Below, in pieces: positions 23,935-32,116 of a stretch of 37,012 bases of DNA. Location: the NCBI GenBank assembly GCA_017624955.1, contig JAGAMA010000018.1, positions 1-37,012 of the forward strand, written 5' to 3'. Source of the DNA: Alistipes sp. GTDB lineage: Bacteria; Bacteroidota; Bacteroidia; Bacteroidales; Rikenellaceae. The notes under the pieces are model-generated. The model searched no databases, was not told the DNA's origin, and saw only the letters and a list, made by a program, of their open reading frames with translations. Position numbers and translations under genes: made by a program. How positions within the stretch are numbered: position 1 is the stretch's first letter; each line of letters opens with the position of its first letter.

Positions 23935-23942
23935 CAAAGATA
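23935..23942 (-). promoter_or_regulatory. -7 box for surE
   Basis: CAAAGATA on the plus strand reads TATCTTTG toward surE, 19 bp before the chosen ATG. Confidence 0.65.
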
Positions 23943-23998
23943 GCAAAAAAGCAATCAATGCGCCGTCCGAAAAATAATTTTGTCACAAAAACACCTGG

Positions 23999-24019
23999 GA
24001 TAAGGGGGACTTGGTCGCT
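23999..24019 (-). repeat. Fragment of the CCCCC/GGGGG hairpin repeat
   Basis: On the minus strand AGCGACCAAGTCCCCCTTAT matches one end of the repeats at 27218-27276, 35885-35940 and 36084-36141. It overlaps the last codon and stop of the DprA-like gene. Confidence 0.5.
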
Positions 24020-24473
24020 ATAAAATTCGGCAAGGCTTTTTACTATGGTCGTAGGTATAATGCAAGGTGGAGAGTTGGCTCGAAGGTGCAAACGGCGCAA
24101 AGACGAGTTCGTCGGCGAGGTCGGCAACGGCCCAATTACGCTGTTGAGCGGTTGAAAACGAGGTTCGGGGACTCGCCCTGAAAGAGATAAAGAGCAGACG
24201 ACCCTCCGCCAAGGGAGTTTGAAAAAGTGGGGGACACTTCCGATAGAGCGATCGGCCGAGCGCCACGATGACGGGGTGGCGATGTTTGAGCAGGACAACC
24301 AACACCGCTCGCTCGATAGGCGCATGAAAACCACTGATTACGACCTGCTCGGTTTGAGCTACCTGCTCGGCCCATCGTGTGGCAAGCGCAAGCGCCCCTT
24401 CGGGTGCCGTGCGCGAAGCGAAAAAGGCAACCATAGGGCGATCCAACAGCTCCCTATTTCCGGATAAGTCCAT
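24018..24473 (-). CDS. Small DprA/SLOG-like Rossmann protein
   Basis: 151 residues. The pattern SGNRELLDRPMVAFFASRTAPE, VVISGFHAPIERAVLVVLLKHRHPVIVALGRSLY, EGRLLFIS and TAQQRNWAVADLADELVFAPFAP resembles the nucleotide-binding core of DNA-processing protein DprA and SLOG-superfamily proteins, and is shorter than full DprA (about 300 or more). The N-terminal SGN...LL segment is family-typical, supporting the ATG at 24471-24473, which follows a T-run directly with no visible ribosome-binding site. Residues after about 135 look unrelated and are probably read through spacer sequence, with the stop in the repeat fragment. A role in DNA handling or nucleotide sensing is inference. Confidence 0.65.
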   Translation of the reverse strand: MDLSGNRELLDRPMVAFFASRTAPEGALALATRWAEQVAQTEQVVISGFHAPIERAVLVVLLKHRHPVIVALGRSLYRKCPPLFQTPLAEGRLLFISFRASPRTSFSTAQQRNWAVADLADELVFAPFAPSSQLSTLHYTYDHSKKPCRIL

Positions 24474-24671
24474 AAAAAAAGCGCAGGCAACTGCATTTAC
24501 TTACCCCGTACTTAGGCCTTGGCTGCCCACAAAACGAATAAGCAACACAGACAGCCCACGCCGGAGATATATCGCACACACCGAGCCAAAGTCGGCGGCA
24601 ATGATATACACCAAACGCGGACATCCGATTGCGTATCTTCGTTTTGTTTAAATCGCCAAATTTAAGTACGG
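24474..24671 (-). ncRNA. Candidate structured RNA, possibly 6S-like
   Basis: A perfect 9-bp closing stem is formed by TAAGTACGG (24663-24671) and CCGTACTTA (24517-24525); on the minus strand it encloses about 155 nt with internal complementary segments (for example GGCTG/CAGCC around a long loop). A minus-strand TATCTTTG box lies upstream at 24738-24745 and a seven-T run lies downstream at 24474-24480, after a weak GCAG/CTGC hairpin. No convincing protein is encoded. The closed-stem, open-centre shape would suit a 6S RNA or the Bacteroidales-1 type of RNA, but identity is a hypothesis. The promoter is about 66 bp from the stem, so the 5' end is uncertain. Confidence 0.4.
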
Positions 24672-24737
24672 AAGATTACGACAATAAAATGTCAATCACT
24701 TATGTAATGACTCAACAAGCAAAGTTGCGAGCCGAAA

Positions 24738-24745
24738 CAAAGATA
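24738..24745 (-). promoter_or_regulatory. -7 box for candidate RNA / DprA-like gene
   Basis: CAAAGATA on the plus strand reads TATCTTTG toward lower coordinates. No protein gene begins within about 260 bp, which supports a non-coding transcript. Confidence 0.55.
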
Positions 24746-24861
24746 GATAAAATTTGTGAACTTCACCCTAAAAAAGTGGATGAATCACGCTGCGCGATTG
24801 ATTTTCAGCCCTTTTTCACGCATTTTTTCGGCATAAATTTTTCATTTTTAATTTTTCATTG

Positions 24862-24869
24862 TACTTTTG
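24862..24869 (+). promoter_or_regulatory. -7 box for rplS
   Basis: TACTTTTG fits TAnnTTTG and is the last such box before rplS, about 180 bp upstream of its ATG. Confidence 0.55.
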
Positions 24870-24874
24870 TAGCC

Positions 24875-25048
24875 CCAAAGTGGGCGTAGATCAACCTCTT
24901 TCATTGGGCGAGAGGGCCGAAAGTCGGAGATAGGGAGGGCGTTTAGTCGCTTTTTATCGAGGCGGGATTATGGCGTAGGATGCGCTGTATGGTAGGCTCT
25001 TCGCAGCGGGAATGTTGGATGCGAAATCATTAAAAAACTGTTGCAACA
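24875..25048 (+). promoter_or_regulatory. Long rplS leader, candidate autoregulatory region
   Basis: About 175 nt, G-rich and unlike ordinary spacer here, with small stems such as GCCC-CAAAGT-GGGC near its start. Ribosomal-protein leaders often bind their own product, and an L19 leader class has been described in Flavobacteria; whether this is related is not determined. Confidence 0.35.
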
Positions 25049-25423
25049 ATGAACAAAGATGCAATCATCAAGCTCGTAAACGAGCAGATGTGGGCGAAGA
25101 CGGATGCTGACGTGCCTTCGTTCAAGGCCGGTGACACGATCACCGTAACCTACAAAATCGTCGAGGGTAACAAGGAGCGTCTCCAGAGCTTCCGTGGTGT
25201 GGTAATCCAGATCAAGGGCTCGGGCAAGACCAAGATGTTCACCATCCGCAAGGTTTCGAACGGCGTGGGTGTTGAGCGTATCTTCCCCGTTTACTCGCCG
25301 CACATCGAGAAGATCGAGGTCAACAAGATCGGTGTTGTGCGTCGCGCACGTATCTTCTACCTGCGTAAGCTCACCGGTAAGAAGGCCCGCATCAAGGAGG
25401 CTCGCAAGGTTTCGACCAAATAA
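25049..25423 (+). CDS. rplS: 50S ribosomal protein L19
   Basis: 124 residues, normal length. L19 sits at the 30S-50S interface. Recognisable blocks: [29 protein letters not shown], the [30 protein letters not shown] core, and the basic end [23 protein letters not shown]. It stands alone between a long leader and a terminator, not in the rpsP-rimM-trmD-rplS order of many bacteria, as is usual in Bacteroidota. Confidence 0.98.
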   Translation: MNKDAIIKLVNEQMWAKTDADVPSFKAGDTITVTYKIVEGNKERLQSFRGVVIQIKGSGKTKMFTIRKVSNGVGVERIFPVYSPHIEKIEVNKIGVVRRARIFYLRKLTGKKARIKEARKVSTK

Positions 25424-25443
25424 GCGAAGACCCCGAAACATGG

Positions 25444-25488
25444 AGAAGGTTACCCGATCACTTGGTGGCGAGGTAACCTTCTTTTTTT
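25444..25488 (+). terminator. Terminator after rplS
   Basis: AGAAGGTTACC (25444-25454) pairs with GGTAACCTTCT (25472-25482), 11 bp perfect, with a 17-nt loop and a seven-T run. Confidence 0.9.
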
Positions 25489-25511
25489 ATCGAAAAAACA
25501 CACTTTTCACC

Positions 25512-27032
25512 ATGAAACGACTACTCACAACCCTCTTTGCAGCGCTGTGCCTGCTCTCGGCAACGGCGCAAACGGCCACCGAAAAACGGATCATCCAACT
25601 CGCCAAGAGCGACAACCAAACCATGCACCACCTCGACGTGCTGGTCAATCGCATCGGCGGTCGTCCGACCGGATCGGCTGCCGGCGAGAGTGCCGAGCGA
25701 TGGGCTGCCGACTGCTTCCGTCGCTGGGGTTTGGAGGTGAGCCTCGAGCCCGTGGGCGAGATGCGCCTGGGCTTCAACCGTGGTGGCTGGTGGGGTCGCA
25801 TGACGGGTGAGGAGAGCCGATCGCTCCACTTCGCCACCCCCTCCTACTCGGTCGGTACGCGCGGCCCCGTGCGTGGCCATGTCGTAATCGAGCCACGCAC
25901 CCAGGCGCAGTTCGACCGCAACAAGGGGCGCATGAAGGGGGCCTGGGTCCTGGTGAACGGCATCTCGGCAGGTTGGACCCTGCCCCGTGGCGAGAAGGCC
26001 GCGGAGCGCCGCCGCGCGATCATCGAGGCCAACAACGAGGCCGAGCGACACAACCGTGCCCTGCGTGGCAAGGAGGGCGAGCGCAAGGCGATTGACGAGC
26101 AGACCCCGGCCCTCTTCTACGACGAGATGGTCGAGGCAGGCGCGCTGGGCTTTGTGCAGGCTGCCAAAGTCCCCATCCGTGCCCTCTACGACACGACGGC
26201 CGTGCGTGGCGGTTTGAGCTTCGAGGAGCTCCCCTCGACCCCGACCATCCTGCTCGATGAGGAGCAGTATCGTCGCATCCACATCCTCGCCTCGCAGCGC
26301 CGTGATGTCACGCTCGAATTCGATATCCGCAACCACTTCCGCCCCGGACCGATCCCCTACCACAATGTGGTGGCACGCATCGAGGGGGCAAAGCGCCCCG
26401 ATGAGTATGTCATCGTGGGGGCACACCTCGACTCCTACGACGTAGCTACGGGCGGTGTCGATTGCGGCTCGGGCGTATCGGTCGTGATGGAGGCGGCCCG
26501 TCTGCTTGCCGAGAGCGGCGCGAAGCCCGACCGCACGATCCTCTTCATCCTCTATGCGGGTGAGGAGTTCGGCCTGTGGGGCTCGTCGGCCTGGGTGAAG
26601 CAACACGCCGACCTGCTCCCGAAGATCTCCAACCTCTTCAACCGCGATGGCGGCCCGATGCCCTACACCGGTTTCTCGGTGCCTGCCTCGCTTGTGAAGC
26701 ACTACGAGCGCCTCGCCGAGCCGCTCCGTGAGCTCTACCCCGACTACGGATTCCGCATCGACACGCTCCGCACGCGCAAAGTACCCACCCAAACGGGCGG
26801 TACGGATGCCTCGTCGTTTGCCGTCAAGGGAGTTCCGGCCGTGCAGATGAACGCGTGGAACGACCCGAAGGGGTACGGCTTCGAGTATGGCGAGATCTGG
26901 CACACAGAGCGCGACACCTACCAAAAGAGCATCCCCGAATACCAGGAGCAGGCCTCGGTGGCCATGGCCCTGATGCTGCTCGGCACGGCCAACCTCGACA
27001 CGATGTGGCCGCGCGAGGAGGTGTACGAATAG
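25512..27032 (+). CDS. Secreted M28-family zinc metallopeptidase
   Basis: 506 residues from the ATG at 25512; the frame is open to 25269 but that part runs through rplS and its terminator, while the signal peptide (about 1-19, ending SATAQ) starts here. The M28 catalytic domain (about 285-495) shows the two-zinc set: His305 (GAHLDSYDVATGG), bridging Asp317 (VDCGSG, with Cys where DNGSG is usual), catalytic Glu351 and ligand Glu352 (YAGEEFGLWGS), Asp379 (NRDGG) and His464 (WHTERDT). The middle (about 100-270) is a protease-associated-like insertion with a charged helix. It is probably a periplasmic or outer-membrane aminopeptidase/carboxypeptidase; substrate is unknown. Confidence 0.92.
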   Translation: MKRLLTTLFAALCLLSATAQTATEKRIIQLAKSDNQTMHHLDVLVNRIGGRPTGSAAGESAERWAADCFRRWGLEVSLEPVGEMRLGFNRGGWWGRMTGEESRSLHFATPSYSVGTRGPVRGHVVIEPRTQAQFDRNKGRMKGAWVLVNGISAGWTLPRGEKAAERRRAIIEANNEAERHNRALRGKEGERKAIDEQTPALFYDEMVEAGALGFVQAAKVPIRALYDTTAVRGGLSFEELPSTPTILLDEEQYRRIHILASQRRDVTLEFDIRNHFRPGPIPYHNVVARIEGAKRPDEYVIVGAHLDSYDVATGGVDCGSGVSVVMEAARLLAESGAKPDRTILFILYAGEEFGLWGSSAWVKQHADLLPKISNLFNRDGGPMPYTGFSVPASLVKHYERLAEPLRELYPDYGFRIDTLRTRKVPTQTGGTDASSFAVKGVPAVQMNAWNDPKGYGFEYGEIWHTERDTYQKSIPEYQEQASVAMALMLLGTANLDTMWPREEVYE

Positions 27033-27101
27033 GCCGAAGGCGCGAAAATCGACCGACACGACAACCCATGCTGCCTTTTGGCTGCCATCGGCAACCGATA
27101 T

Positions 27102-27156
27102 GCAAAAAAAGAAATCCACCTTTCAGGGCAAGCCCGAAGGTGGATTTTCTTTTTGC
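27102..27156. terminator. Long bidirectional terminator
   Basis: About 20-bp stem between 27102-27122 (ending ATCCACCTT) and 27137-27156 (starting AAGGTGGAT), with A and T runs at both bases and a GGGCAAGCCC-containing loop. It closes the M28 gene. Confidence 0.85.
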
Positions 27157-27162
27157 AATGCC

Positions 27163-27217
27163 ACCTGCGGTGGCCGTAAAAGGCTGAAAAAATCAGATTG
27201 AGCCGATCATTATATAT
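27163..27217. other. Spacer after the M28 terminator
   Basis: No gene. A small hairpin CCACC-TGC-GGTGG at 27162-27174 resembles one hairpin of the dispersed 87-bp element; the rest is AT-rich. Confidence 0.3.
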
Positions 27218-27276
27218 TATATAGACAATCCTCCCAAACCCTCCTTTGATAAGGAGGGCTTGGTCGCTTCGCTCCC
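27218..27276 (-). repeat. CCCCC/GGGGG hairpin repeat, diverged copy
   Basis: On the minus strand it reads GGGAGCGAAGCGACCAAG, then CCCTCCTTATCAAAGGAGGG, then TTTGGGAGGATTGTCTATAT. It is collinear with the copies at 35885-35940 and 36084-36141, with paired changes (C-rich arm CCCTCC with GGAGGG) that keep the hairpin. Confidence 0.75.
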
Positions 27277-27448
27277 GTGGTGGTGCTTCGAGAGGTGGTG
27301 GATTTACGCTGACAACACAAAAGCACAAGCAAGGAAATCGGCATCGAGCCTTCACGAAAAGTGACCGAATGGCATATTTTGGCATATCGAAGCTGACAAT
27401 TAGGACAAATTTTCACCCTTTTCCGCCAAAAAGTCACCTCGCGGCGGC
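27277..27448. other. Spacer upstream of clpB
   Basis: No gene. It contains direct repeats TGGCATAT (27370-27377 and 27380-27387), GCTGACAA twice (27309-27316, 27391-27398) and an imperfect TTCAC/GTGA inverted pair near 27352-27364. No CIRCE operator and no clear TAnnTTTG box is seen. Confidence 0.4.
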
Positions 27449-27465
27449 TTGGCAAATCTTTTGCG
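27449..27465 (+). promoter_or_regulatory. Sigma-54-like -24/-12 sequence before clpB
   Basis: TTGGCAAATCTTTTGCG places GG (27451-27452) and GC (27463-27464) exactly 12 bp apart, as in TGGCAC-N5-TTGC promoters. A start near 27476 would leave a leader of about 39 nt. Caution: the adjoining CTCGCGG...TTGGCAAA resembles the insert of copy C (17372-17392), so it may be repeat-derived. Confidence 0.4.
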
Positions 27466-27514
27466 TGATGCAGGTTGTTCAGCAAACGAAAAACAGACTA
27501 AACAACCATAAGAC

Positions 27515-30109
27515 ATGAACATCAACTCACTTACAATCAAGGCGCAGGAGGCACTGCAAGGCGCTGTCTCCGTGGCGCACGAACATCGCCAGCAGGCCGT
27601 GGAGCCGCTCCACCTGCTGCGCGTATTGAGCAAGGAGCAGGACTCGCTCACGGGCTTCCTGTTGGGACGTGTGGGGGTGAATCTCAAGAGCCTCTCCGAA
27701 GAGGTGATGCAGGCTTTGGAGCGCCTGCCCAAAGTGGAGGGTGGCGAGCCCTACTTCGCCCCCGAGCTGACGCGCGTGATTCAGCGTGCGGTCGATTTCA
27801 CGAAGCCTTTTGGCGATAAATATGCCTCGGTCGAGCACCTGCTGCTGGCCCTCGTGGCCGAGCGCGGTACGGCAGCCGACCTGCTGAAGCGCCAGGGCGC
27901 TACCGAGAAGGAGCTCATGGAGGCCATCCGCACCTTCCGCAAGGGGGCAACGGTCGATTCGCAGACCGCCTCACAGGAGTACGATGCGCTGGGAAAGTAC
28001 GCCATCAACCTCAACGAGCAGGCGCGTCAGGGCAAGCTCGATCCCGTGATCGGGCGTGACGAGGAGATTCGTCGTGTGTTGCAGATTCTCTCGCGCCGCA
28101 CGAAGAACAACCCGATTCTGGTCGGCGAGGCGGGTGTCGGTAAGACGGCCATCGCCGAGGGTATTGCCCGCCGTATCATCGACGGCGATGTGCCCGAAAA
28201 TATCCGCACGAAGTCGATCTACTCGCTCGACATGGGTGCGCTGATTGCGGGTGCGAAGTACCAGGGCGAGTTCGAGGAGCGACTGAAGGCCGTGGTGCAG
28301 GAGGTCATCGCCTCCGAGGGGGAGATTCTGCTCTTCATCGACGAGATTCATACGCTGGTCGGAGCGGGCAAATCGTCGGGTGCGATGGATGCCGCCAACA
28401 TCCTGAAGCCCGCCCTGGCGCGTGGTGACCTGCGCACGATCGGTGCTACGACCCTCGACGAGTTCCAAAAATATTTCGAGCAGGACAAGGCCCTGGAGCG
28501 CCGTTTCCAGAAGGTGATGGTCGAGGAGCCCTCGATGGAGGATGCCATCTCGATCCTGCGTGGATTGAAGGAGCGCTACGAGAATCACCACCGTGTCCGC
28601 ATCAAGGATGAGGCGATCGTATCGGCCGTGGAGCTTTCGACCCGCTACATCACCTCGCGCTTTCTGCCCGACAAGGCGATCGACCTGGTCGATGAGGCCG
28701 CTTCGCGCCTGCGCCTGGAGATGAACTCCGTACCCGAGGAGATCGACACGCTCGACCGCCGTGTGCGCCAGCTCGAGATCGAGCGCGAGGCGATTCGCCG
28801 CGAGAAGGACGAGGAGCGCATCGAGCTTTTGACCAAGGAGATCGACGAGCTGAAGTCGCGCGAGTCGCAGATGCGTGCCAAGTGGCAACACCAGCGCGAC
28901 CTGTTGCAGCAGATTCAGAGCCTCAAGGATGAGATCGAGCAATACAAGGTGGAGGCCGAGCAGGCGGAGCGCCGGAGCGACTTCGGGCGCGTGGCGGAGA
29001 TTCGCTACGGCAAGATTGTCGCCGCCGAGCAGCAGATCAAGGCCCTCGAGGCGGAGTACCGCGAGGCTTCGGCCGGCGAGTCGATGATCAAGGAGGAGGT
29101 CTCGGCCGAGGATGTTGCCGAGGTCGTATCGCGCTGGACGGGTATCCCCGTGAGCCGCATGCTCAGCTCCGAGCGCGAGAAACTCCTCATGATGGAGCGC
29201 GAGCTGCACAGTCGCGTGGTGGGTCAGGAGGAGGCGATCGTCGCCATCTCGGATGCCGTGCGCCGTTCGCGTGCCGGATTGAGCGACCCCCACAAGCCGA
29301 TCGGCTCGTTCATCTTCCTCGGCACGACGGGTGTCGGCAAGACCGAGCTGGCGAAGGCGCTGGCCGAATTCCTCTTCAACGACGACCGCATGATGACCCG
29401 TATCGATATGTCGGAGTACCAGGAGCGCCATGCCGTGTCGCGCCTTGTAGGTGCGCCTCCGGGATATGTCGGTTACGACGAGGGTGGTCAGCTGACCGAG
29501 GCAGTACGGCGCAAGCCCTACTCGGTGGTGCTGCTCGACGAGATTGAGAAGGCCCACCCCGATGTCTTCAACATCCTGTTGCAGGTCTTGGACGATGGTC
29601 GCCTGACCGACAACAAGGGGCGCACGGTCGATTTCCGCAATACGATTATCATCATGACCTCGAACATGGGTTCGCACCTGATTCAGGAGCGCCTCATGGC
29701 GGGCTACGATGGCGAGAAGATTGCCCCCGAACTGCTCGAGAAGACACGCGACGAGGTGATCGAACTGCTTAAGCAGCAGCTGAAGCCCGAGTTCCTGAAC
29801 CGTGTGGATGAGATTGTGCTCTTCGAGCCCCTCTCAAAGGAGAACATCCGCGAGATTGTCGATCTGCAGCTCAAGGGCGTGCAACGCCTGCTGGCGCAGA
29901 ACGGCATCGAGCTCGAATATAGCGAGACGGCCCGCAACCGCATCGCCGAATTGGGCTACGATCCGCTGTTTGGAGCGCGCCCCGTCAAGCGCACGATCCA
30001 GCGCGAGGTGGTCAATGACCTCTCAAAACGCATCCTGGCGGGCGATGTCGATCGCTCCCGCCCGATACGCCTCGATGCGGAAGAGGGGAAATTGACGTTT
30101 AGCAATTAA
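27515..30109 (+). CDS. clpB: ATP-dependent disaggregase ClpB
   Basis: 864 residues, normal length. ClpB threads aggregated proteins through a hexameric ring, working with DnaK. Domains: Clp N-terminal double repeat (about 1-145), first AAA+ module with Walker A GEAGVGKT (204-211) and Walker [15 protein letters not shown], the long middle coiled coil (about 405-530) that distinguishes ClpB from ClpA, a second AAA+ module with Walker A GTTGVGKT (603-610) and Walker [16 protein letters not shown], and the C-terminal domain ending near [18 protein letters not shown]. No frame problems. Control probably involves heat shock; the only promoter-like sequence found upstream is the sigma-54-like one at 27449-27465. 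Confidence 0.97.
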   Translation: MNINSLTIKAQEALQGAVSVAHEHRQQAVEPLHLLRVLSKEQDSLTGFLLGRVGVNLKSLSEEVMQALERLPKVEGGEPYFAPELTRVIQRAVDFTKPFGDKYASVEHLLLALVAERGTAADLLKRQGATEKELMEAIRTFRKGATVDSQTASQEYDALGKYAINLNEQARQGKLDPVIGRDEEIRRVLQILSRRTKNNPILVGEAGVGKTAIAEGIARRIIDGDVPENIRTKSIYSLDMGALIAGAKYQGEFEERLKAVVQEVIASEGEILLFIDEIHTLVGAGKSSGAMDAANILKPALARGDLRTIGATTLDEFQKYFEQDKALERRFQKVMVEEPSMEDAISILRGLKERYENHHRVRIKDEAIVSAVELSTRYITSRFLPDKAIDLVDEAASRLRLEMNSVPEEIDTLDRRVRQLEIEREAIRREKDEERIELLTKEIDELKSRESQMRAKWQHQRDLLQQIQSLKDEIEQYKVEAEQAERRSDFGRVAEIRYGKIVAAEQQIKALEAEYREASAGESMIKEEVSAEDVAEVVSRWTGIPVSRMLSSEREKLLMMERELHSRVVGQEEAIVAISDAVRRSRAGLSDPHKPIGSFIFLGTTGVGKTELAKALAEFLFNDDRMMTRIDMSEYQERHAVSRLVGAPPGYVGYDEGGQLTEAVRRKPYSVVLLDEIEKAHPDVFNILLQVLDDGRLTDNKGRTVDFRNTIIIMTSNMGSHLIQERLMAGYDGEKIAPELLEKTRDEVIELLKQQLKPEFLNRVDEIVLFEPLSKENIREIVDLQLKGVQRLLAQNGIELEYSETARNRIAELGYDPLFGARPVKRTIQREVVNDLSKRILAGDVDRSRPIRLDAEEGKLTFSN

Positions 30110-30129
30110 AAAAACGAAGAGGAAAGTTC

Positions 30130-30169
30130 CTTAAAGGGGCTTAAGGATGCTTAAAGGTGCTTAAGGGCA
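30130..30169 (+). repeat. 10-bp-period tandem array
   Basis: Four units (CTTAAAGGGG, CTTAAGGATG, CTTAAAGGTG, CTTAAGGGCA) at exact 10-bp spacing just after clpB, preceded by a GAAGAGGAAAG purine stretch. Similar arrays lie at 19216-19254 and 203-252. Confidence 0.7.
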
Positions 30170-30192
30170 TTACACCCTCTTCCCTCTTAACA

Positions 30193-30227
30193 AAAGGACT
30201 TTGACCCTTGTCGGTCAAAGTCCTTTT
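30193..30227. terminator. Bidirectional terminator, clpB / GT2 gene
   Basis: AAAGGACTTTGACC (30193-30206) pairs with GGTCAAAGTCCTTT (30213-30226), 14 bp perfect, with loop CTTGTC and a T-run. The stem includes the last codons and the stop of the convergent glycosyltransferase gene. Confidence 0.9.
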
Positions 30228-31141
30228 TTTGCAATCCGCCACGCTAAGCGGTTGTAAAGGTTCAGGAGCGGTTGTCGCCACCTCACGGGCAGACGATTCA
30301 ACACCTGCACCTTGCGAAGTGTGCGGCGGTAAGTCTTTGTAAAGGAGAATGTTTCGATGGCGTGTCGGGCCGCCTCCGTGTCGCCTTTGGCGCAGAGGAT
30401 AAGGGCCTTGCCGAGGGCTGCACGCGCCACAAACTCTCGTTCGTCGATCGGGGCTGCAGGATCGTAGAGTGTTTCAAACGAATAGGCCGTCTTTTCGGGC
30501 GTGTAGATCGAGGCCGAGCGGTTCGATGCCTCCTTCAGGTAGCGCACCAGCGGTTTGGGCGAGAACGAGACACGGTATTTTCGGGCCAACTTAATCCACA
30601 TATAGAGGTCGCCCGCGATCTTCATCCCTTCGGGAAAGCCGCCAATCTCGTCAAAGATGCGACGCGGCATCGCGCTGGCCGAGGGGATGGCGATGTAGCG
30701 GTGCGCCGAGTCGCGGAAGAAGTTTTGAACCACGCCCCGCTCCTCGGGGCAGGGGGCGCGAAATACCCCCTCGTTCGAGATTACCTGAAACGAGGTGCAG
30801 TATAGGCCGCAATCGGGGTAGTCGTTGATCAGGCTGTTGATCTCCTCCAAAAAGCCCTCCTCCCATTGGTCGTCGGCATCCACCAGGGCGACATACTCGC
30901 CCCGTGCCTCGCTAATGGCGCGGTTGCGGGCGGCACACTCGCCGGCGTTGGGCTGATCGATCAGGCGGATAAGGGGCGACGAGATCGACCGCACGATCTC
31001 GGCCGAGCGATCTTTTGAGCCGTCATTGACCACGACAATCTCCAGCGGCTGAAGACTTTGTGCCAGGACCGACCGAATCGTGGCTTCGATTTCGCGCTCC
31101 TTGTTATAGAGCGGGATGATGACCGAAAAACTATTTTTCAT
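30215..31141 (-). CDS. Family 2 glycosyltransferase
   Basis: 308 residues from the ATG at 31139-31141 (KNSFSVIIPLYNKE). The GT-A fold is clear: SVIIPLYNKEREI, VVVNDGSKDRSAEIV, the nucleotide-binding EYVALVDADDQWEEG (DxD-type) and GGFPEGMKIAGDLYMWIKLA in the acceptor region. The C-terminus is basic and may be membrane-associated. It is the last gene of a three-gene operon; its start overlaps the Stealth gene's stop by 11 bp (ATGAAAAATAG), which suggests translational coupling. Donor and acceptor are unknown. Confidence 0.93.
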   Translation of the reverse strand: MKNSFSVIIPLYNKEREIEATIRSVLAQSLQPLEIVVVNDGSKDRSAEIVRSISSPLIRLIDQPNAGECAARNRAISEARGEYVALVDADDQWEEGFLEEINSLINDYPDCGLYCTSFQVISNEGVFRAPCPEERGVVQNFFRDSAHRYIAIPSASAMPRRIFDEIGGFPEGMKIAGDLYMWIKLARKYRVSFSPKPLVRYLKEASNRSASIYTPEKTAYSFETLYDPAAPIDEREFVARAALGKALILCAKGDTEAARHAIETFSFTKTYRRTLRKVQVLNRLPVRWRQPLLNLYNRLAWRIAKKGL

Positions 31142-32114
31142 AGCTCGACTTTTGGGGTAAAAGTTCTTCAAAGCCCTGTTGCAACTTGCGACTCACCGCC
31201 TCGAAATCCCGAATCTCCTCGCTATCGTGCAGACACAGGAGGCGCTGCGCCCCCGTGGCAATCAGGCGGGCAATCTCCCCCACGCTCTCATCGGTCAGCG
31301 TCAGCATCCGACAATCGGCCATCGAGCGGGGCACAAACTCGCCCCGACACAGCACATCGTAGCGGATAAGCCAATGCGAAAGGTCGCTCGTCGCGCGGAA
31401 ACGGTGCGTGCAACTCGCTTTCAACACCTCGCCCCACAACTCCCAGGCGCGCCGAAAATCGGCCTTGCGGTAGGGCTGCATCTGGTGCGAATCGTAGAAG
31501 GCGGGGAAGAAGCTCCACGGCAGGAGCGAGCAGGTTTTCAAGAGGTTACCCACGCCATAGCAGGGGGCAAACCACTTGCGCCAATGCCGATTCAGCGCCT
31601 TGCGCGCATGAAGCGCATTGATCAGCTCCAAGTTATTCAGGATGGTCGGGGCTACCGACGAAGGTCGCACCACACTCAAACGAGCCATATCGCACGGCAG
31701 TCCATCGCGGAAGAAGTCCTCGGCTACCGTAGAGCGCGTAAAGAAGGTGTCGTCGTTGAGCAGCACAAAATGTTCGGCCAAATCCTCGATGCGCCAAAGA
31801 TTCAGCTCCAAAACATTCGAATTGAAGGTCGGCAACCACTCGCACGGAATATACTCCTCGTGGCGCACCACATGGAGTTTCGGGTGGGTCGTATCGAGCC
31901 ACGCGGGGAGGTGTCCCCAAGTGATCAAATGCACCTTGCGCACCCAGGGGGCAAACTGCTCCACGGCACGAAACAGATAGCGCAGTGTGCCCCAATCGCG
32001 GTAACGAATCGCCGAGGCATCCATGCCTGCCTCGATCCGATACCGTCGAAATTCGGCCTGCCACGCGGGGTCGGCACCATCGACCCAGGGAAGTACTAAA
32101 TCAATCTCCTGCAT
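31131..32114 (-). CDS. Stealth family (CR1/CR2) sugar-phosphate transferase
   Basis: 327 residues. The start EIDLVLPWVDGADPAWQ is the Stealth CR1 motif (IDxVxPWVDGxDP); FRAVEQFAPWVRKVHLITWGHLPAWLD and the catalytic-region LAEHFVLLNDDTFF are CR2. Stealth proteins transfer hexose-1-phosphate from nucleotide sugars to glycans, making phosphodiester-linked capsules; human GlcNAc-1-phosphotransferase is a relative. The gene lies 2 bp after the LuxE/PaaK-like gene and overlaps the GT2 gene, so the three probably work in one pathway. No capsule polymerase or flippase genes are nearby. Confidence 0.9.
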   Translation of the reverse strand: MQEIDLVLPWVDGADPAWQAEFRRYRIEAGMDASAIRYRDWGTLRYLFRAVEQFAPWVRKVHLITWGHLPAWLDTTHPKLHVVRHEEYIPCEWLPTFNSNVLELNLWRIEDLAEHFVLLNDDTFFTRSTVAEDFFRDGLPCDMARLSVVRPSSVAPTILNNLELINALHARKALNRHWRKWFAPCYGVGNLLKTCSLLPWSFFPAFYDSHQMQPYRKADFRRAWELWGEVLKASCTHRFRATSDLSHWLIRYDVLCRGEFVPRSMADCRMLTLTDESVGEIARLIATGAQRLLCLHDSEEIRDFEAVSRKLQQGFEELLPQKSSYEK

Positions 32115-32116
32115 AG

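Noticed and set aside
24629-24889. 86-residue plus-strand frame before rplS
   Set aside because: No promoter at a suitable distance, AT-rich composition unlike neighbouring genes, and it overlaps the candidate RNA and rplS promoter region.
25269-25511. N-terminal extension of the M28 peptidase
   Set aside because: It overlaps rplS and its terminator in another frame; a clear signal peptide starts at 25512.
25521-27119. 532-residue antisense frame across the M28 peptidase gene
   Set aside because: Low-complexity Leu/Val/Arg/His composition without a family match; the sense frame has a full M28 active site.
27971-29677. 568-residue antisense frame across clpB
   Set aside because: Composition typical of shadow frames and no motif; clpB is complete on the other strand.
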